Positions 1 to 7,075 of a stretch of 32,893 nt of DNA are shown here, in pieces; within the stretch, counting starts at the first letter, position 1; the number at the start of each line of letters is the position of its first letter. Below the pieces are notes generated by a model. It saw only the letters and a list, made by a program, of their open reading frames with translations. It was not told the DNA's origin and made no database searches. Source of the stretch: Deinococcus indicus. GTDB taxonomy: Bacteria; Deinococcota; Deinococci; Deinococcales; Deinococcaceae. The stretch covers positions 1-32,893 of the forward strand of contig NZ_NHMK01000021.1 of NCBI RefSeq assembly GCF_002198095.1, read 5' to 3'. The translations under genes and the position numbers were made by a program.

Positions 1-75
1 AGAGAGCCTGCGGGACTGTCCCCAGAAGCCAGTGTCACTGACTGGCCATTCCCCCCCCTTTCTGGATGAAGTTTT

Positions 76-118
76 CTTAGTCTTTAAAAGCTTTTAAAAA
101 CATAAGAAGATCTTCTTC
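76..118. other. AT-rich tract of probable plasmid origin (DUE-like)
   Basis: This is a strongly A+T-rich stretch in an otherwise GC-rich window. It contains two perfect palindromes: a 16-bp one at 83-98 centred on AAGCTT and a 12-bp one at 105-116 centred on GATC. It lies about 50 bp from the first iteron. Iteron arrays beside an AT-rich unwinding element are the usual architecture of theta-replicating plasmid origins. The assignment as a DNA unwinding element is inferred from that arrangement. A smaller palindrome (GCCAGT...ACTGGC) lies at 29-47. Confidence 0.6.
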
Positions 119-167
119 TAGCGATCGAGAAAAATTCCTTGTGGGACATCGAAAGCGGGTTCTTTTC

Positions 168-331
168 ACCCAAAGAGTCAGAGGTGATCCACCCAAAGAG
201 TCAGAGGTGAACTCCGGAAATTCACCCAAAGAGTCAGAGACCCTCGGTTCGAGCCTCACTCAAAGAGTCAGAGGTGATCCACCCAAAGAGTCAGAGGTGA
301 ACTCCGGAAATTCACCCAAAGAGTCAGAGGT
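168..331 (+). repeat. Iteron array (six direct repeats in two triplets) of oriV
   Basis: Six copies of a repeat close to ACCCAAAGAGTCAGAGGTGA start at about 168, 191, 224, 258, 281 and 314. Copies 1-3 and 4-6, with their spacers (GTGATCC between the first two, ACTCCGGAAATTC between the second two), are nearly the same block repeated about 90 bp apart. The array therefore arose by duplication of a three-iteron unit. Copies 3 and 6 are shorter or degenerate at the 3' end. The array lies downstream of repA and is presumably bound by RepA. Confidence 0.85.
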
Positions 332-343
332 CATTCAAAGAAA

Positions 344-367
344 AAACGGAGGGAATTCCCTCCGTTT
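344..367 (-). terminator. Rho-independent terminator of repA (perfect 24-bp palindrome)
   Basis: The tract is a perfect 24-bp palindrome, GC-rich in its arms (CGGAGGG / CCCTCCG). On the minus strand it is followed by a run of six T residues (complement of the A-run at 341-346). It sits 23 bp past the repA stop codon and before the first iteron met from that side. It would therefore stop repA transcription from running into the origin. Confidence 0.8.
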
Positions 368-389
368 CTGGTGCCGTATATCAGCGAGG

Positions 390-1742
390 TCAGATGGCTT
401 CCTCCCAGCGGTCGAGCTGCGCAGCCACCATAGATGGTTCAAGGTCTGCGAGTTGCCGGGACAGAGCAGATATCGTGATATGACCACCCTTGTAGAGTTC
501 CCACATCCTTGGCTTGAACTGCCGGATGTTGGCCTCCTTCCAATCCTTGGACAGGACCTTGAACGTCATCTCGAAAGCGGCTTCGTTTGGGGTTGGCATG
601 ACATCGTTGATGGGCATGAGCTCACGGACAGGCTGTCTGGCTGAGGGCTTTTCCGGAAGACCAGTGACGCTGTTGTACTTCTCCGGACTGATCAGCATGT
701 CGTGTAGCAGGCCTGGGCGGCTGCGAACTTTTCGGCTGTAGTCCGTTTGCAGCAGCCTCTCAAACTGAGCCAGGACCTTCCGAACATGGTCGGACGTCAG
801 TTCCGTGGCCAGCTGAATGGCGCGCTGTTCTCCGAGGTGCGGTTTGAGTAACTGCGCAACTTCTGGATTGACCGGCTGCATTTCTGCTGCGGCGAACGTG
901 TATGACACGGTTTTGTCGTCTCCGCGGCCGCTGTATTCGATGTCTTTCAGATAGCCTGCGCTCTGTAAGGCGGTGTGGGCAGGTTCCAAGGCACGCTGAA
1001 TCTTCTGCATGCGGTTGAGGGCGGGCAGATGATGCGTCAACCCAAGGTGATCGGCCCAGGCCACCAGTGGCAGTTCCATCCGCAGCGGTATAGGTCCATT
1101 GGCAGTTGAGGTGGTCCGCAGAAGCGATAGCGCCCGGTACACACTCCGCCCCATCGGCTGCTTGATCTGACCGAGAATGGCGCTGTTGAGTGGCCTAATG
1201 TACCCGATGCGAATGCTTCTGGTCAGCTCCGGGTCCAGACGGATGACCAGCTTCGTCACACCTTGCCACTGACCCGGATTTTTGACAGCCGCGTCTTCAA
1301 CGTTCTCGACCCAGTGTTTGCTGACGATGGACAGTTTGACGCTCCGCGCGTGCTGTTTGCCCTCATCAAGCCAGGCCTCGCTGATCTTGAGAGCGGTCCA
1401 TTGAAGCCGCTCAAGGGAATCCTCAAGCCGGTGAAAGACGCGCTCACAGTACGGGAGTCCGCTCAGGCGAACGAGTTCAGACGCGGTCAGCCGGATTTCG
1501 CCTCCAGGCTCCACATTCTGCAGTACGGCCCCCGTGATCAGGCCCATCAAGACGTCATTGTCCAGACCGTGTGGAACTACGTGGCCGTTGGCGGCAGTGC
1601 ACTCGATGGCAATTTCTCCAAACGCGTCCAACTGGAGTTTCTTCTGCCAGTGCTGTAGCTTGGTTCTGTTGGTTGCCAGAATGACGTTCAGTCGAGCCAA
1701 GTTCAGCTCGTCGTGGTACTGCGCCTGACGACTCGGCTTCAT
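390..1742 (-). CDS. repA: Plasmid replication initiator protein RepA
   Basis: This 450-residue protein resembles the replication initiator protein A family found on Deinococcus plasmids. Such proteins bind origin iterons and open the origin. The first half has the alternating helix and strand pattern of winged-helix initiators: a helix containing LTASELVRLSGLP, a helical stretch with FHRLEDSLERLQW, then strands with KLVIRLDPELTRSIRIGYI and a second wing-like domain before SYTF. The start at 1742 (MKPSRQ) is preferred because AAAAGGG lies six bases upstream. In-frame ATGs at 1763 and 1844 have no such site. The gene ends just before a palindromic terminator and the iteron array, which strongly supports the role. 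No parA or parB was found in the window, so partition genes, if present, lie beyond the left edge or elsewhere. Confidence 0.85.
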   Translation of the reverse strand: MKPSRQAQYHDELNLARLNVILATNRTKLQHWQKKLQLDAFGEIAIECTAANGHVVPHGLDNDVLMGLITGAVLQNVEPGGEIRLTASELVRLSGLPYCERVFHRLEDSLERLQWTALKISEAWLDEGKQHARSVKLSIVSKHWVENVEDAAVKNPGQWQGVTKLVIRLDPELTRSIRIGYIRPLNSAILGQIKQPMGRSVYRALSLLRTTSTANGPIPLRMELPLVAWADHLGLTHHLPALNRMQKIQRALEPAHTALQSAGYLKDIEYSGRGDDKTVSYTFAAAEMQPVNPEVAQLLKPHLGEQRAIQLATELTSDHVRKVLAQFERLLQTDYSRKVRSRPGLLHDMLISPEKYNSVTGLPEKPSARQPVRELMPINDVMPTPNEAAFEMTFKVLSKDWKEANIRQFKPRMWELYKGGHITISALSRQLADLEPSMVAAQLDRWEEAI

Positions 1743-1859
1743 GGGCAGCCCTTTTGACACCATGGCATCAGCATAAGGTCTGAGAGCAATTCGATCTGCG
1801 TTGTCATGCCGGCACCGTCCCACGTGTAGGGGTGATCGCCGCACCGTGCTGATGGCCCT

Positions 1860-1889
1860 ACAGGGAACGGTTGAGACGGAGCTCCCTGT
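1860..1889 (-). terminator. Stem-loop between the paralogue pair and repA
   Basis: Seven-bp arms (ACAGGGA at 1860-1866 and TCCCTGT at 1883-1889) form a hairpin immediately past the stop codon of the 1893-2624 gene. There is no T-run, so it could be a weak terminator or a regulatory site in the repA upstream region. The remaining repA upstream sequence (1743-1859) shows no convincing promoter hexamers. Confidence 0.3.
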
Positions 1890-1892
1890 CGC

Positions 1893-2624
1893 TCAGACGG
1901 AGAGCGCTTCGCGGACATGCTTCGAGGTGTAGTCCGCCCAGTGCTGGCGGTGAACTTCGTTCGCTACATCCAAGTCGTGCGTATGCTGGCGCAGCGCTTG
2001 GAGCATGACTCTGCACGGGACATTGGTGTCCGCCTGGTCCGCAAGGAGCAACGCAGTATTGAATGCACTTAAGGCCTCTTTGTCCGCCTCAGTGCCCATG
2101 CAATGGGCAGCATTGAAGGTTGACTGGCCTGGGAAGATGGCCCAATTGACTTCCAACTCGTCGGTTGACCAGTAGGCGGCCAAGTACCCGTCCTCGTCAC
2201 GGATCATGACGTCACCGCTTCCTACACGGATCCTGAGAGCGCGGGAGCGCACGTGCAGGAACTCAGATGGCGTATCCATGTCCTGTAAGGCCTCCAGATG
2301 CGGCAGCAGCGCCTGAAGCAATTGTTCTTCGAGGTACGGTACGATCTGTGGCACGAGGAAGACGCTATCCAGTTCGACGCGACCACACGGATACACCGTG
2401 AGGTCTGGCGTGGCGTGATGATCGGAGAGCTCCGGGATCACCGCCACGAATCCGCAGGCCACGGCGTGCTTGTCGGGTAGTAGGTGCACCGTACCAACAG
2501 GCGTCGGGATGCGCGTGACGGGCAGGGCGGAGTGCGGTCGGGTCCGCATGTTGCGCGGGCTGCTGCTGGCGTTGCCAGGAAGCGGCGGACCAGTAAAGGG
2601 GACGACATGTGAGCTGTTAGCCAT
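1893..2624 (-). CDS. Unknown protein, downstream member of a tandem paralogue pair
   Basis: I do not recognise this 243-residue protein. It is clearly homologous to the gene just upstream (2635-3381). Shared landmarks in order are VGT[VL]HL, G[FL][VL]AV.P.LS.HHATP, TV.PCG.V..D, a central helical region, R..VG[ST]G...IR.ED.YL...W, and a C-terminal HW...T..HVR.ALS. No membrane segment, signal peptide or zinc motif is visible. The start at 2624 (MANSSH) is chosen because GAGG lies eight bases upstream and it leaves a 10-bp gap after the upstream paralogue's stop. A longer ORF reaches 2660 but would overlap. The pair is probably co-transcribed and lies next to the replication module, so a plasmid-maintenance role is possible but unproven. 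Confidence 0.7.
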   Translation of the reverse strand: MANSSHVVPFTGPPLPGNASSSPRNMRTRPHSALPVTRIPTPVGTVHLLPDKHAVACGFVAVIPELSDHHATPDLTVYPCGRVELDSVFLVPQIVPYLEEQLLQALLPHLEALQDMDTPSEFLHVRSRALRIRVGSGDVMIRDEDGYLAAYWSTDELEVNWAIFPGQSTFNAAHCMGTEADKEALSAFNTALLLADQADTNVPCRVMLQALRQHTHDLDVANEVHRQHWADYTSKHVREALSV

Positions 2625-2634
2625 CGCCGAAACC

Positions 2635-3381
2635 TCAGATGGAGAGGGCGCGCCGCACATGTTGTACGGTGAATTGCGCCCAGTGTTGCTGATGGTGAAG
2701 CGTCACCCGTTGCCTGTCCTCCCGCTGGATTTGAAGCGCGGCCAGTCCGATGGCGATGGGTGTCAGCCGGTACGGCTGCTGATAGGCCGCTGTGAGCTGC
2801 TGGTGGAAGACGCCCAGCGCCATCTGGTTCTGCTCTGTAAAGGGGCATGTGGGCTGTAAGTCCAGTGCGGATGTGCTGTCCTGAAACGTGGCCCAGCGAT
2901 GCTCGTGCTGACCTGACTCCCAGAAAACCGTCAGATAGGCATCCTCTTCGCGGATAGCTGCTTCGCCTGTGCCGACGGCCATGCGGACTATCTGTTCACC
3001 CACGCCGAGCATGCCCTCTGGTACGGGCAGGGCGCGCAGTTGATCCAGGTGGAGTGATACCACACTCTGAATCTCCAACTCCAGGAAGGGTTGCAGAGCG
3101 TGATGCAGGTACACCCCGTCAAATTGCACCTGACCGCAGGGACGGACGGTGACAGCGGGAGTGGCATGGTGCGGGGAGAGCCGGGGATGAACCGCTAGGA
3201 ATCCCGTAGCGAGTGGATCGCGGCCGCGGATGAGGTGCAGCGTTCCGACGTCAGTGTGCAGGCGGCACGTGAGGGCGCGAGCGGCGTCTCTTGCGTCTCC
3301 GGTCACAGGCCTACGGGATGTTGTCGGGATCGTCATGAGCCCCGCACGAGGGCTCAGCTCCTGGGGGTACAGGGAGGTCAT
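2635..3381 (-). CDS. Unknown protein, upstream member of a tandem paralogue pair
   Basis: The protein has about 248 residues and is a diverged duplicate of the gene at 1893-2624. It shares the HHATP motif, the PCG motif and the C-terminal HW...HVRRALS block. The function is unknown. The open frame extends to 3645, but the first 80 codons are Arg-rich and look untranslated. In-frame ATGs at 3399, 3381 and 3336 are all possible and none has a strong ribosome site. I chose 3381 because it gives an N-terminal arm of about 45 residues before VGT.HL, matching the paralogue. The stop lies 10 bp before the second gene, indicating one operon. Identity between the two copies is low enough to suggest an old duplication. 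Confidence 0.6.
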   Translation of the reverse strand: MTSLYPQELSPRAGLMTIPTTSRRPVTGDARDAARALTCRLHTDVGTLHLIRGRDPLATGFLAVHPRLSPHHATPAVTVRPCGQVQFDGVYLHHALQPFLELEIQSVVSLHLDQLRALPVPEGMLGVGEQIVRMAVGTGEAAIREEDAYLTVFWESGQHEHRWATFQDSTSALDLQPTCPFTEQNQMALGVFHQQLTAAYQQPYRLTPIAIGLAALQIQREDRQRVTLHHQQHWAQFTVQHVRRALSI

Positions 3382-3654
3382 CCGGTGGGTGGGTGTCATA
3401 CGGCCATCCGGAGATCCGCTGTAACCCTCGCGGCGCCGCGCTCGAGCACGTGGCACGTAGTTGCCGTGGCGTCGTGACCGATCACGTCCGGTCGCCTCCC
3501 AGTCTCCCCGTCCGTCGTTGCATGACCGGATGCTAAGGGGGAAGTGAAGCGATCGGCTGACAGGCAACCGACCAATCAATGTGAAAATGATGAGTTCAAG
3601 AGTGACGTGATGGAAACCGGACCACGAATCGCCGTTCCATGCCATCTACCGAAA

Positions 3655-3698
3655 GGGCCGCAGTGCCCTTGGATGTATCCATGGGGCCACTGCGGCCC
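3655..3698 (-). terminator. Strong 44-nt stem-loop, probable terminator of the TPR-protein operon before IS insertion
   Basis: Arms at 3655-3665 and 3688-3698 (GGGCCGCAGTG and its complement) pair perfectly for 11 bp. The stem continues inward with CCC/GGG and GGAT/ATCC, apart from a small bulge. On the minus strand the stem is followed by TTTC. If the tnpB element (3738-4990) is removed, this hairpin lies some 40 bp past the stop codon of the minus-strand gene at 4987. That is where its terminator would be expected. The T-run is short, so the role is inferred. Confidence 0.45.
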
Positions 3699-3755
3699 GT
3701 GCCACAACGGGGCGGCGAAGCCGAAGCCTCCGGTTATGTAGTAAGCTAAACACGC

Positions 3756-3790
3756 CATGCTCCCACACCGCGTTAACGGCTGGGAGCGTG
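3756..3790 (+). repeat. Left-end hairpin of the tnpB element
   Basis: CATGCTCCCA at 3756-3765 pairs with TGGGAGCGTG at 3781-3790 (ten pairs with one G-T wobble). The loop contains the small palindrome CGTTAACG at 3771-3778. Subterminal hairpins like this are recognised by TnpA in the IS200/IS605 family. It lies 28 bp upstream of the tnpB start. Confidence 0.6.
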
Positions 3791-3818
3791 GAAAGCACCT
3801 TCAGGGAGGTGATGCGAG

Positions 3819-4985
3819 GTGGAGAGTACAACGCTCCGGGCGTTCAAGTACAGGCTGTATCCCACGAAGGCGCAGATCGCCTCCCTGGACACCACGTTGA
3901 CCCTCTGCCAACGCCTGTACAACGGCATGCTCGAAGAGCGGCGCGGCGCGTATCAGAAAGCGGGCAAGTCGCTGACGGCCTACGACCAGATGAAATCCCT
4001 GCCCGAAGTGAAGGCCGCGCTCCCGGAATACGCCGGGGTCAACGCTCAGGTGTTGCAGGACGTGGCCAAGCGGCTGGACAAATCCTTTAAGGGCTTCTTT
4101 CGCCGCGTCAAAGCGGGCCAGAAGGCCGGATACCCGAGATTCAGGAACCGGGATCGCTACGACTCGTTTACGTACCCGCAGCCCAGCCAGAACAGCGTCT
4201 CCGGCAACGGGAAGCACGTCTACCTGCCCAAGATCGGCAACGTGCGGATCAAGCTGCACCGCCCGTTCTCCGGCAAGCTCAGGACGCTGGCCGTGAAGCG
4301 GGAGGGGCAGGAGTGGTACGCGGTCCTCACCTGCGAAATCCCCAGGCCCGCACCACTGCCACAGACGGGGAACGCTGTGGGCATCGATCTGGGGGTGAGG
4401 CACCTCATCGTCACCTCGGACGGGGACTTCGAGGACAACCCACGCCCGCTCCGCACCGCACAGAAACGGCTCCGGGTGCTGCAACGCTCGCTGAGCCGAA
4501 AGAAGCGCGGCAGCAAACGGCGACACAAGGCCAGGCAGGCCGTCGCCAGGTTGCACCTGAAGGTCAAGCGGCAACGCGACGACCTGCACCATAAGGCGGC
4601 GGTCAAGCTCGTTCGGGCGAACGACTGGATCGCGTACGAGAACCTGAGCATCACCGGGCTGGCCCGAACCCGCATGGCACGGAGCGTACTGGACGCGGGG
4701 TGGGGCAGCCTGATCGAGAAACTGATCTCCAAAGCGGAAGAAGCTGGGAGAACAGTGGTGGGCGTTCATCCCGCGTACACCTCGCAGGACTGCCAGCTGT
4801 GTGGACACCGAGAGAAACACTCGCTGTCCGTGCGGGAGTTCACCTGCAAGGGGTGCGGGGCGTTCCTGAACCGGGACGTGAATGCCGCCAAGAACATCCT
4901 GGCATGGTCGATGCCTTCGTGGACTCAAGGTGGCTCAGTGGAGCGTGCCTGTCCCGAGAAGCCCCGCTCTTCAGAGCTAGGGTAG
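3819..4985 (+). CDS. tnpB: RNA-guided nuclease TnpB (IS200/IS605 OrfB family)
   Basis: This is a full-length 388-residue TnpB. The family comprises RNA-guided DNA endonucleases, ancestors of Cas12, that use an omega RNA made from the element's right end. The N-terminal helix-turn-helix part begins FKYRLYPTKAQ. The split RuvC active site is complete: D190 in GIDLGVRHL, E274 in AYENLSITGL and D353 in NRDVNAAKNIL. Four cysteines at 325, 328, 343 and 346 form the zinc ribbon (CQLC...CKGC) between the last two catalytic residues. The start is GTG at 3819, preceded nine bases upstream by a strong AGGGAGGTGA ribosome site. All catalytic residues are present, so the nuclease may be active. No tnpA gene is adjacent. 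Confidence 0.9.
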   Translation: MESTTLRAFKYRLYPTKAQIASLDTTLTLCQRLYNGMLEERRGAYQKAGKSLTAYDQMKSLPEVKAALPEYAGVNAQVLQDVAKRLDKSFKGFFRRVKAGQKAGYPRFRNRDRYDSFTYPQPSQNSVSGNGKHVYLPKIGNVRIKLHRPFSGKLRTLAVKREGQEWYAVLTCEIPRPAPLPQTGNAVGIDLGVRHLIVTSDGDFEDNPRPLRTAQKRLRVLQRSLSRKKRGSKRRHKARQAVARLHLKVKRQRDDLHHKAAVKLVRANDWIAYENLSITGLARTRMARSVLDAGWGSLIEKLISKAEEAGRTVVGVHPAYTSQDCQLCGHREKHSLSVREFTCKGCGAFLNRDVNAAKNILAWSMPSWTQGGSVERACPEKPRSSELG

Positions 4986-4990
4986 TTCAC
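4860..4990 (+). ncRNA. Putative omega RNA (reRNA) at the tnpB 3' end
   Basis: In TnpB systems the guide RNA scaffold overlaps the 3' end of tnpB and runs to the element's right end, with the guide taken from flanking DNA. Here the last tnpB codons encode a low-complexity tail (SVERACPEKPRSSELG) and form a hairpin at 4966-4977 (GCTCT-TC-AGAGC). They end at about 4990. The 5' boundary is approximate. If correct, the natural guide begins with the flank TGGGCCTCCAGC, the 3' end of the TPR-protein gene. This is inferred from family knowledge and the hairpin. Confidence 0.45.
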
Positions 4991-6735
4991 TGGGCCTCCA
5001 GCATCTTTCTCTTCAGTCCTTTGGGCGTCAGATTGCCTTCCAGCAGGTCGCGGGTCGCCCGCTCCACTTCTTCAAGGGTCCCCATCATGGGATAGAGCGC
5101 AGTGGTGGTCGGCCGAATCCCGTAGGTCACCAGAATTGAGCGTGCCCGGAAGTGGTACGTGTCGTTCCGGTGCGAGAGCAGACCGTACGCAATTCGAACT
5201 GCGGAAATGGGTTGCCGCCAGAGCGTGACTTCACCAACCTGTTGAAGGAGGTCCTTTTTCTTTCGACGGCTGCCTCCCGGGTCACTCTGGATGAATGAAA
5301 AATCCCTGCGGAGGTCGAAGTCCAGTGCCCTCAGCACCAAGTCACACGCGTAGACCGGTGGTAGCGTGACGTCATCGAACACGAGATTCTGCTGGCCGAC
5401 CTTCATGACATGCCTAACGGCAAACGAACAGGCGCCAATAGGGTCAGGCATCAAGGCCAGATAGGCCGCCGCCGTGGGATGCCAACGCTGCAGCAGTTTC
5501 GCCAGGCCGGGCGCACTTGCATAGCGGCGTTTGTCCGCCTCAGCAAAGACCTGGCGCAGCTTCGATTCAAATGTTGCAACCGAAAAATCCTCTGGAGCTG
5601 CCCAACTCAACGCGAGTTCGAGCCCGGCCCCGAGAGACAGCACACGCACATCGAGCAACTCGTCGGGGAGGTCACCCAGGCGTTCCAGAACGCCAGCTGC
5701 TGATGAAAACTCACCGCGTCCCAGATGAGCGGTCGCGCTGACCCATTTGACGAACGCATGCTGCCACTGATAGATCCGGAGGCCATCGTCATCTGATTGC
5801 CCGCAGATTTGCAGCGCCGCCGCGAAGTAGGCCGCTCGCTCGTCTGCCTCCTTGCCCTCACGGGGTGTTGCAGTGGCCATCATCAGAGCCCGCATCGCCT
5901 CGGTGATCCAACCGAACGGCTCTTCCCCAAGTGCGGTGGGCGGCACTTCGCCGGTCAGGCCACCGATACCCCAGAGTGCGGCATTGCGCTGCATCATGGA
6001 GTGCGCGCGCACCTGATAGGCTCCATCCGTGCGTTCTGCCAGGCTGATGAGGATGCTTTCTGCCTCTGCATAGTTACCCAGGATATAGAGGCTGTTGGCG
6101 AGGGCGAGTTCTGTGTAACGCCACGAATATCGAAATCCCTTTTTTCGGTCGTCCTGTACGAGAGCCGCTGTTGTTTCCACATGCCCGGCCGTGGAGTGAC
6201 AGGAAATCAGGATTGCTCTTGCCCGTGCAGTAGATACGACAGCATTCATTTCTTCGGCAATGAAGAGAGCCTGTGATGCAAAACGGATCGCTTGATTAAA
6301 ATCCTGCTCGTTCAAAGAGAGAATAGAGAGAGAAATATAGATTCCAATCTGGGCTTCCATGGCCAAGTCGTTCATGGTCAGTTTGCCCAGTCGGTCAAGT
6401 GCAAAGTCCAGAGCTCCCCGCATTTCTGCAACTCGCACGTGCATTTGGGGCCCACCTTCTTGGAGCACTTTCACCGAACGCCGGTAGATGGCAAATCCTT
6501 TGGCCATCTCATTCGCAACGACATCATTCATGGACAGGCAATGCTTAATGAGCCGATCCATTTGCGGCGTGGAGCGCCAGTATGACACGACAAGTGCTCG
6601 AATATATGACTCGGTCGTTCCGAGATCTTCGAGTGCTTCCACTATTTTTTCTGGGGGAACGGAATCTTCCAGTTGTTCCAAGAACCAATCTTGAAAAATG
6701 TGAGATGATCCAAGGTCAATTCCGTGAACGTCCAT
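4987..6735 (-). CDS. TPR-like helical-repeat protein (putative peptide sensor or regulator)
   Basis: This 582-residue protein is almost entirely helical and has repeat-like stretches typical of tetratricopeptide proteins: LSLNEQDFNQAIRFASQALFIAEEM, LANSLYILGNYAEAESILISLA, then more degenerate units to about residue 400. No clear DNA-binding helix-turn-helix, catalytic motif or membrane segment is visible. The C-terminal 100 residues are basic (GSRRKKKDLL) and may form a separate domain. The start at 6735 has GAGG six bases upstream. The gene follows the exported peptide at 6766-6903 by 30 bp on the same strand, implying co-expression. Its stop codon TGA (4987-4989) lies inside the right end of the tnpB element, so the IS landed at or just before the original end of the gene. 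TPR proteins paired with small exported peptides recall RRNPP regulators, but this one is longer than usual and lacks their obvious DNA-binding domain. Confidence 0.7.
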   Translation of the reverse strand: MDVHGIDLGSSHIFQDWFLEQLEDSVPPEKIVEALEDLGTTESYIRALVVSYWRSTPQMDRLIKHCLSMNDVVANEMAKGFAIYRRSVKVLQEGGPQMHVRVAEMRGALDFALDRLGKLTMNDLAMEAQIGIYISLSILSLNEQDFNQAIRFASQALFIAEEMNAVVSTARARAILISCHSTAGHVETTAALVQDDRKKGFRYSWRYTELALANSLYILGNYAEAESILISLAERTDGAYQVRAHSMMQRNAALWGIGGLTGEVPPTALGEEPFGWITEAMRALMMATATPREGKEADERAAYFAAALQICGQSDDDGLRIYQWQHAFVKWVSATAHLGRGEFSSAAGVLERLGDLPDELLDVRVLSLGAGLELALSWAAPEDFSVATFESKLRQVFAEADKRRYASAPGLAKLLQRWHPTAAAYLALMPDPIGACSFAVRHVMKVGQQNLVFDDVTLPPVYACDLVLRALDFDLRRDFSFIQSDPGGSRRKKKDLLQQVGEVTLWRQPISAVRIAYGLLSHRNDTYHFRARSILVTYGIRPTTTALYPMMGTLEEVERATRDLLEGNLTPKGLKRKMLEAQ

Positions 6736-6765
6736 TCAGTACCTCTTCCTGGTATGGATAACTCT

Positions 6766-6903
6766 TCAGTCGTGGTCGGTGGAGAGTGAGCCACAACAAC
6801 CAGCACCGCTGGTCGCAAAGCTTTTTCCGTCGGCTGCATATGCCAACGCCGCACTCAAGGCGATAACGACAATCAAAAGGTAGGCGGCGAGCTTCTTAAA
6901 CAT
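6766..6903 (-). CDS. Small exported peptide (45 aa), candidate signalling propeptide
   Basis: A 45-residue ORF starts at 6903 with an ideal ribosome site (AGGAG, five bases before ATG). The product has a textbook signal peptide: MFKK, a hydrophobic core LAAYLLIVVIALSAALA, and an AYA cleavage site. The predicted mature peptide is about 22 residues, ADGKSFATSGAGCCGSLSTD plus HD, rich in small residues with a vicinal Cys pair. The longer in-frame ORF starting at 7026 is not needed. The gene lies 30 bp upstream of the TPR-protein gene and 172 bp downstream of an M3 peptidase gene, all on one strand. That arrangement suggests an exported peptide, its intracellular receptor and a peptidase. The function is inferred from context only; no homologue is recognised. 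Confidence 0.65.
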   Translation of the reverse strand: MFKKLAAYLLIVVIALSAALAYAADGKSFATSGAGCCGSLSTDHD

Positions 6904-7075
6904 AATGACTCCTGTGTGTGCTTGGACATTGATTTTGTTAAAATGGTTGCCGGTCCAGATCAGTGATATGTGCAGTACAGAAAATATTGCCGTCATCTTC
7001 CGAAATACAGACAGAAACTGAGTCAATGCCCAAAATCAGTAAACAGACAGCCATCTTCTCAACCATGACGATCGA

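Larger units (their letters stand above)
3738..4990 (+). mobile_element. IS200/IS605-family element, tnpB only (IS1341-like)
   Basis: The element has an intact tnpB, no tnpA, a left-end imperfect hairpin at 3756-3790 and a right-end hairpin at 4966-4977. It ends in GTAGTTCAC, a form often seen at right ends of this family. There are no terminal inverted repeats or target duplications, as expected for single-strand transposition next to a short target. The left boundary after GGTTAT (TTAT-like target) is a guess. With that boundary, excision would restore codons for the same C-terminus of the gene at 4987. Without a tnpA, movement would need a TnpA supplied in trans. Confidence 0.7.

Noticed and set aside
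168..331. Repeats as a CRISPR array
   Set aside because: Spacers are short (3-17 bp) and repeated rather than unique, and no cas genes are present; iterons next to repA explain them.
141..644. ORF running through the repeats into repA antisense
   Set aside because: It translates the iterons themselves and the repA antisense strand; no ribosome site or family feature.
3544..3741. Plus-strand ORF encoding a Cys/Pro/Trp-rich peptide (QCPWMYPWGHCGPC) that looks like a RiPP precursor
   Set aside because: The striking motif falls on the 3655-3698 inverted repeat, whose symmetry creates it. The GTG and ATG starts lack correctly spaced ribosome sites, and the region is better explained as the terminator of the minus-strand TPR gene.
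3801..4928. 375-aa minus-strand ORF antisense to tnpB
   Set aside because: Shadow of the intact tnpB frame.
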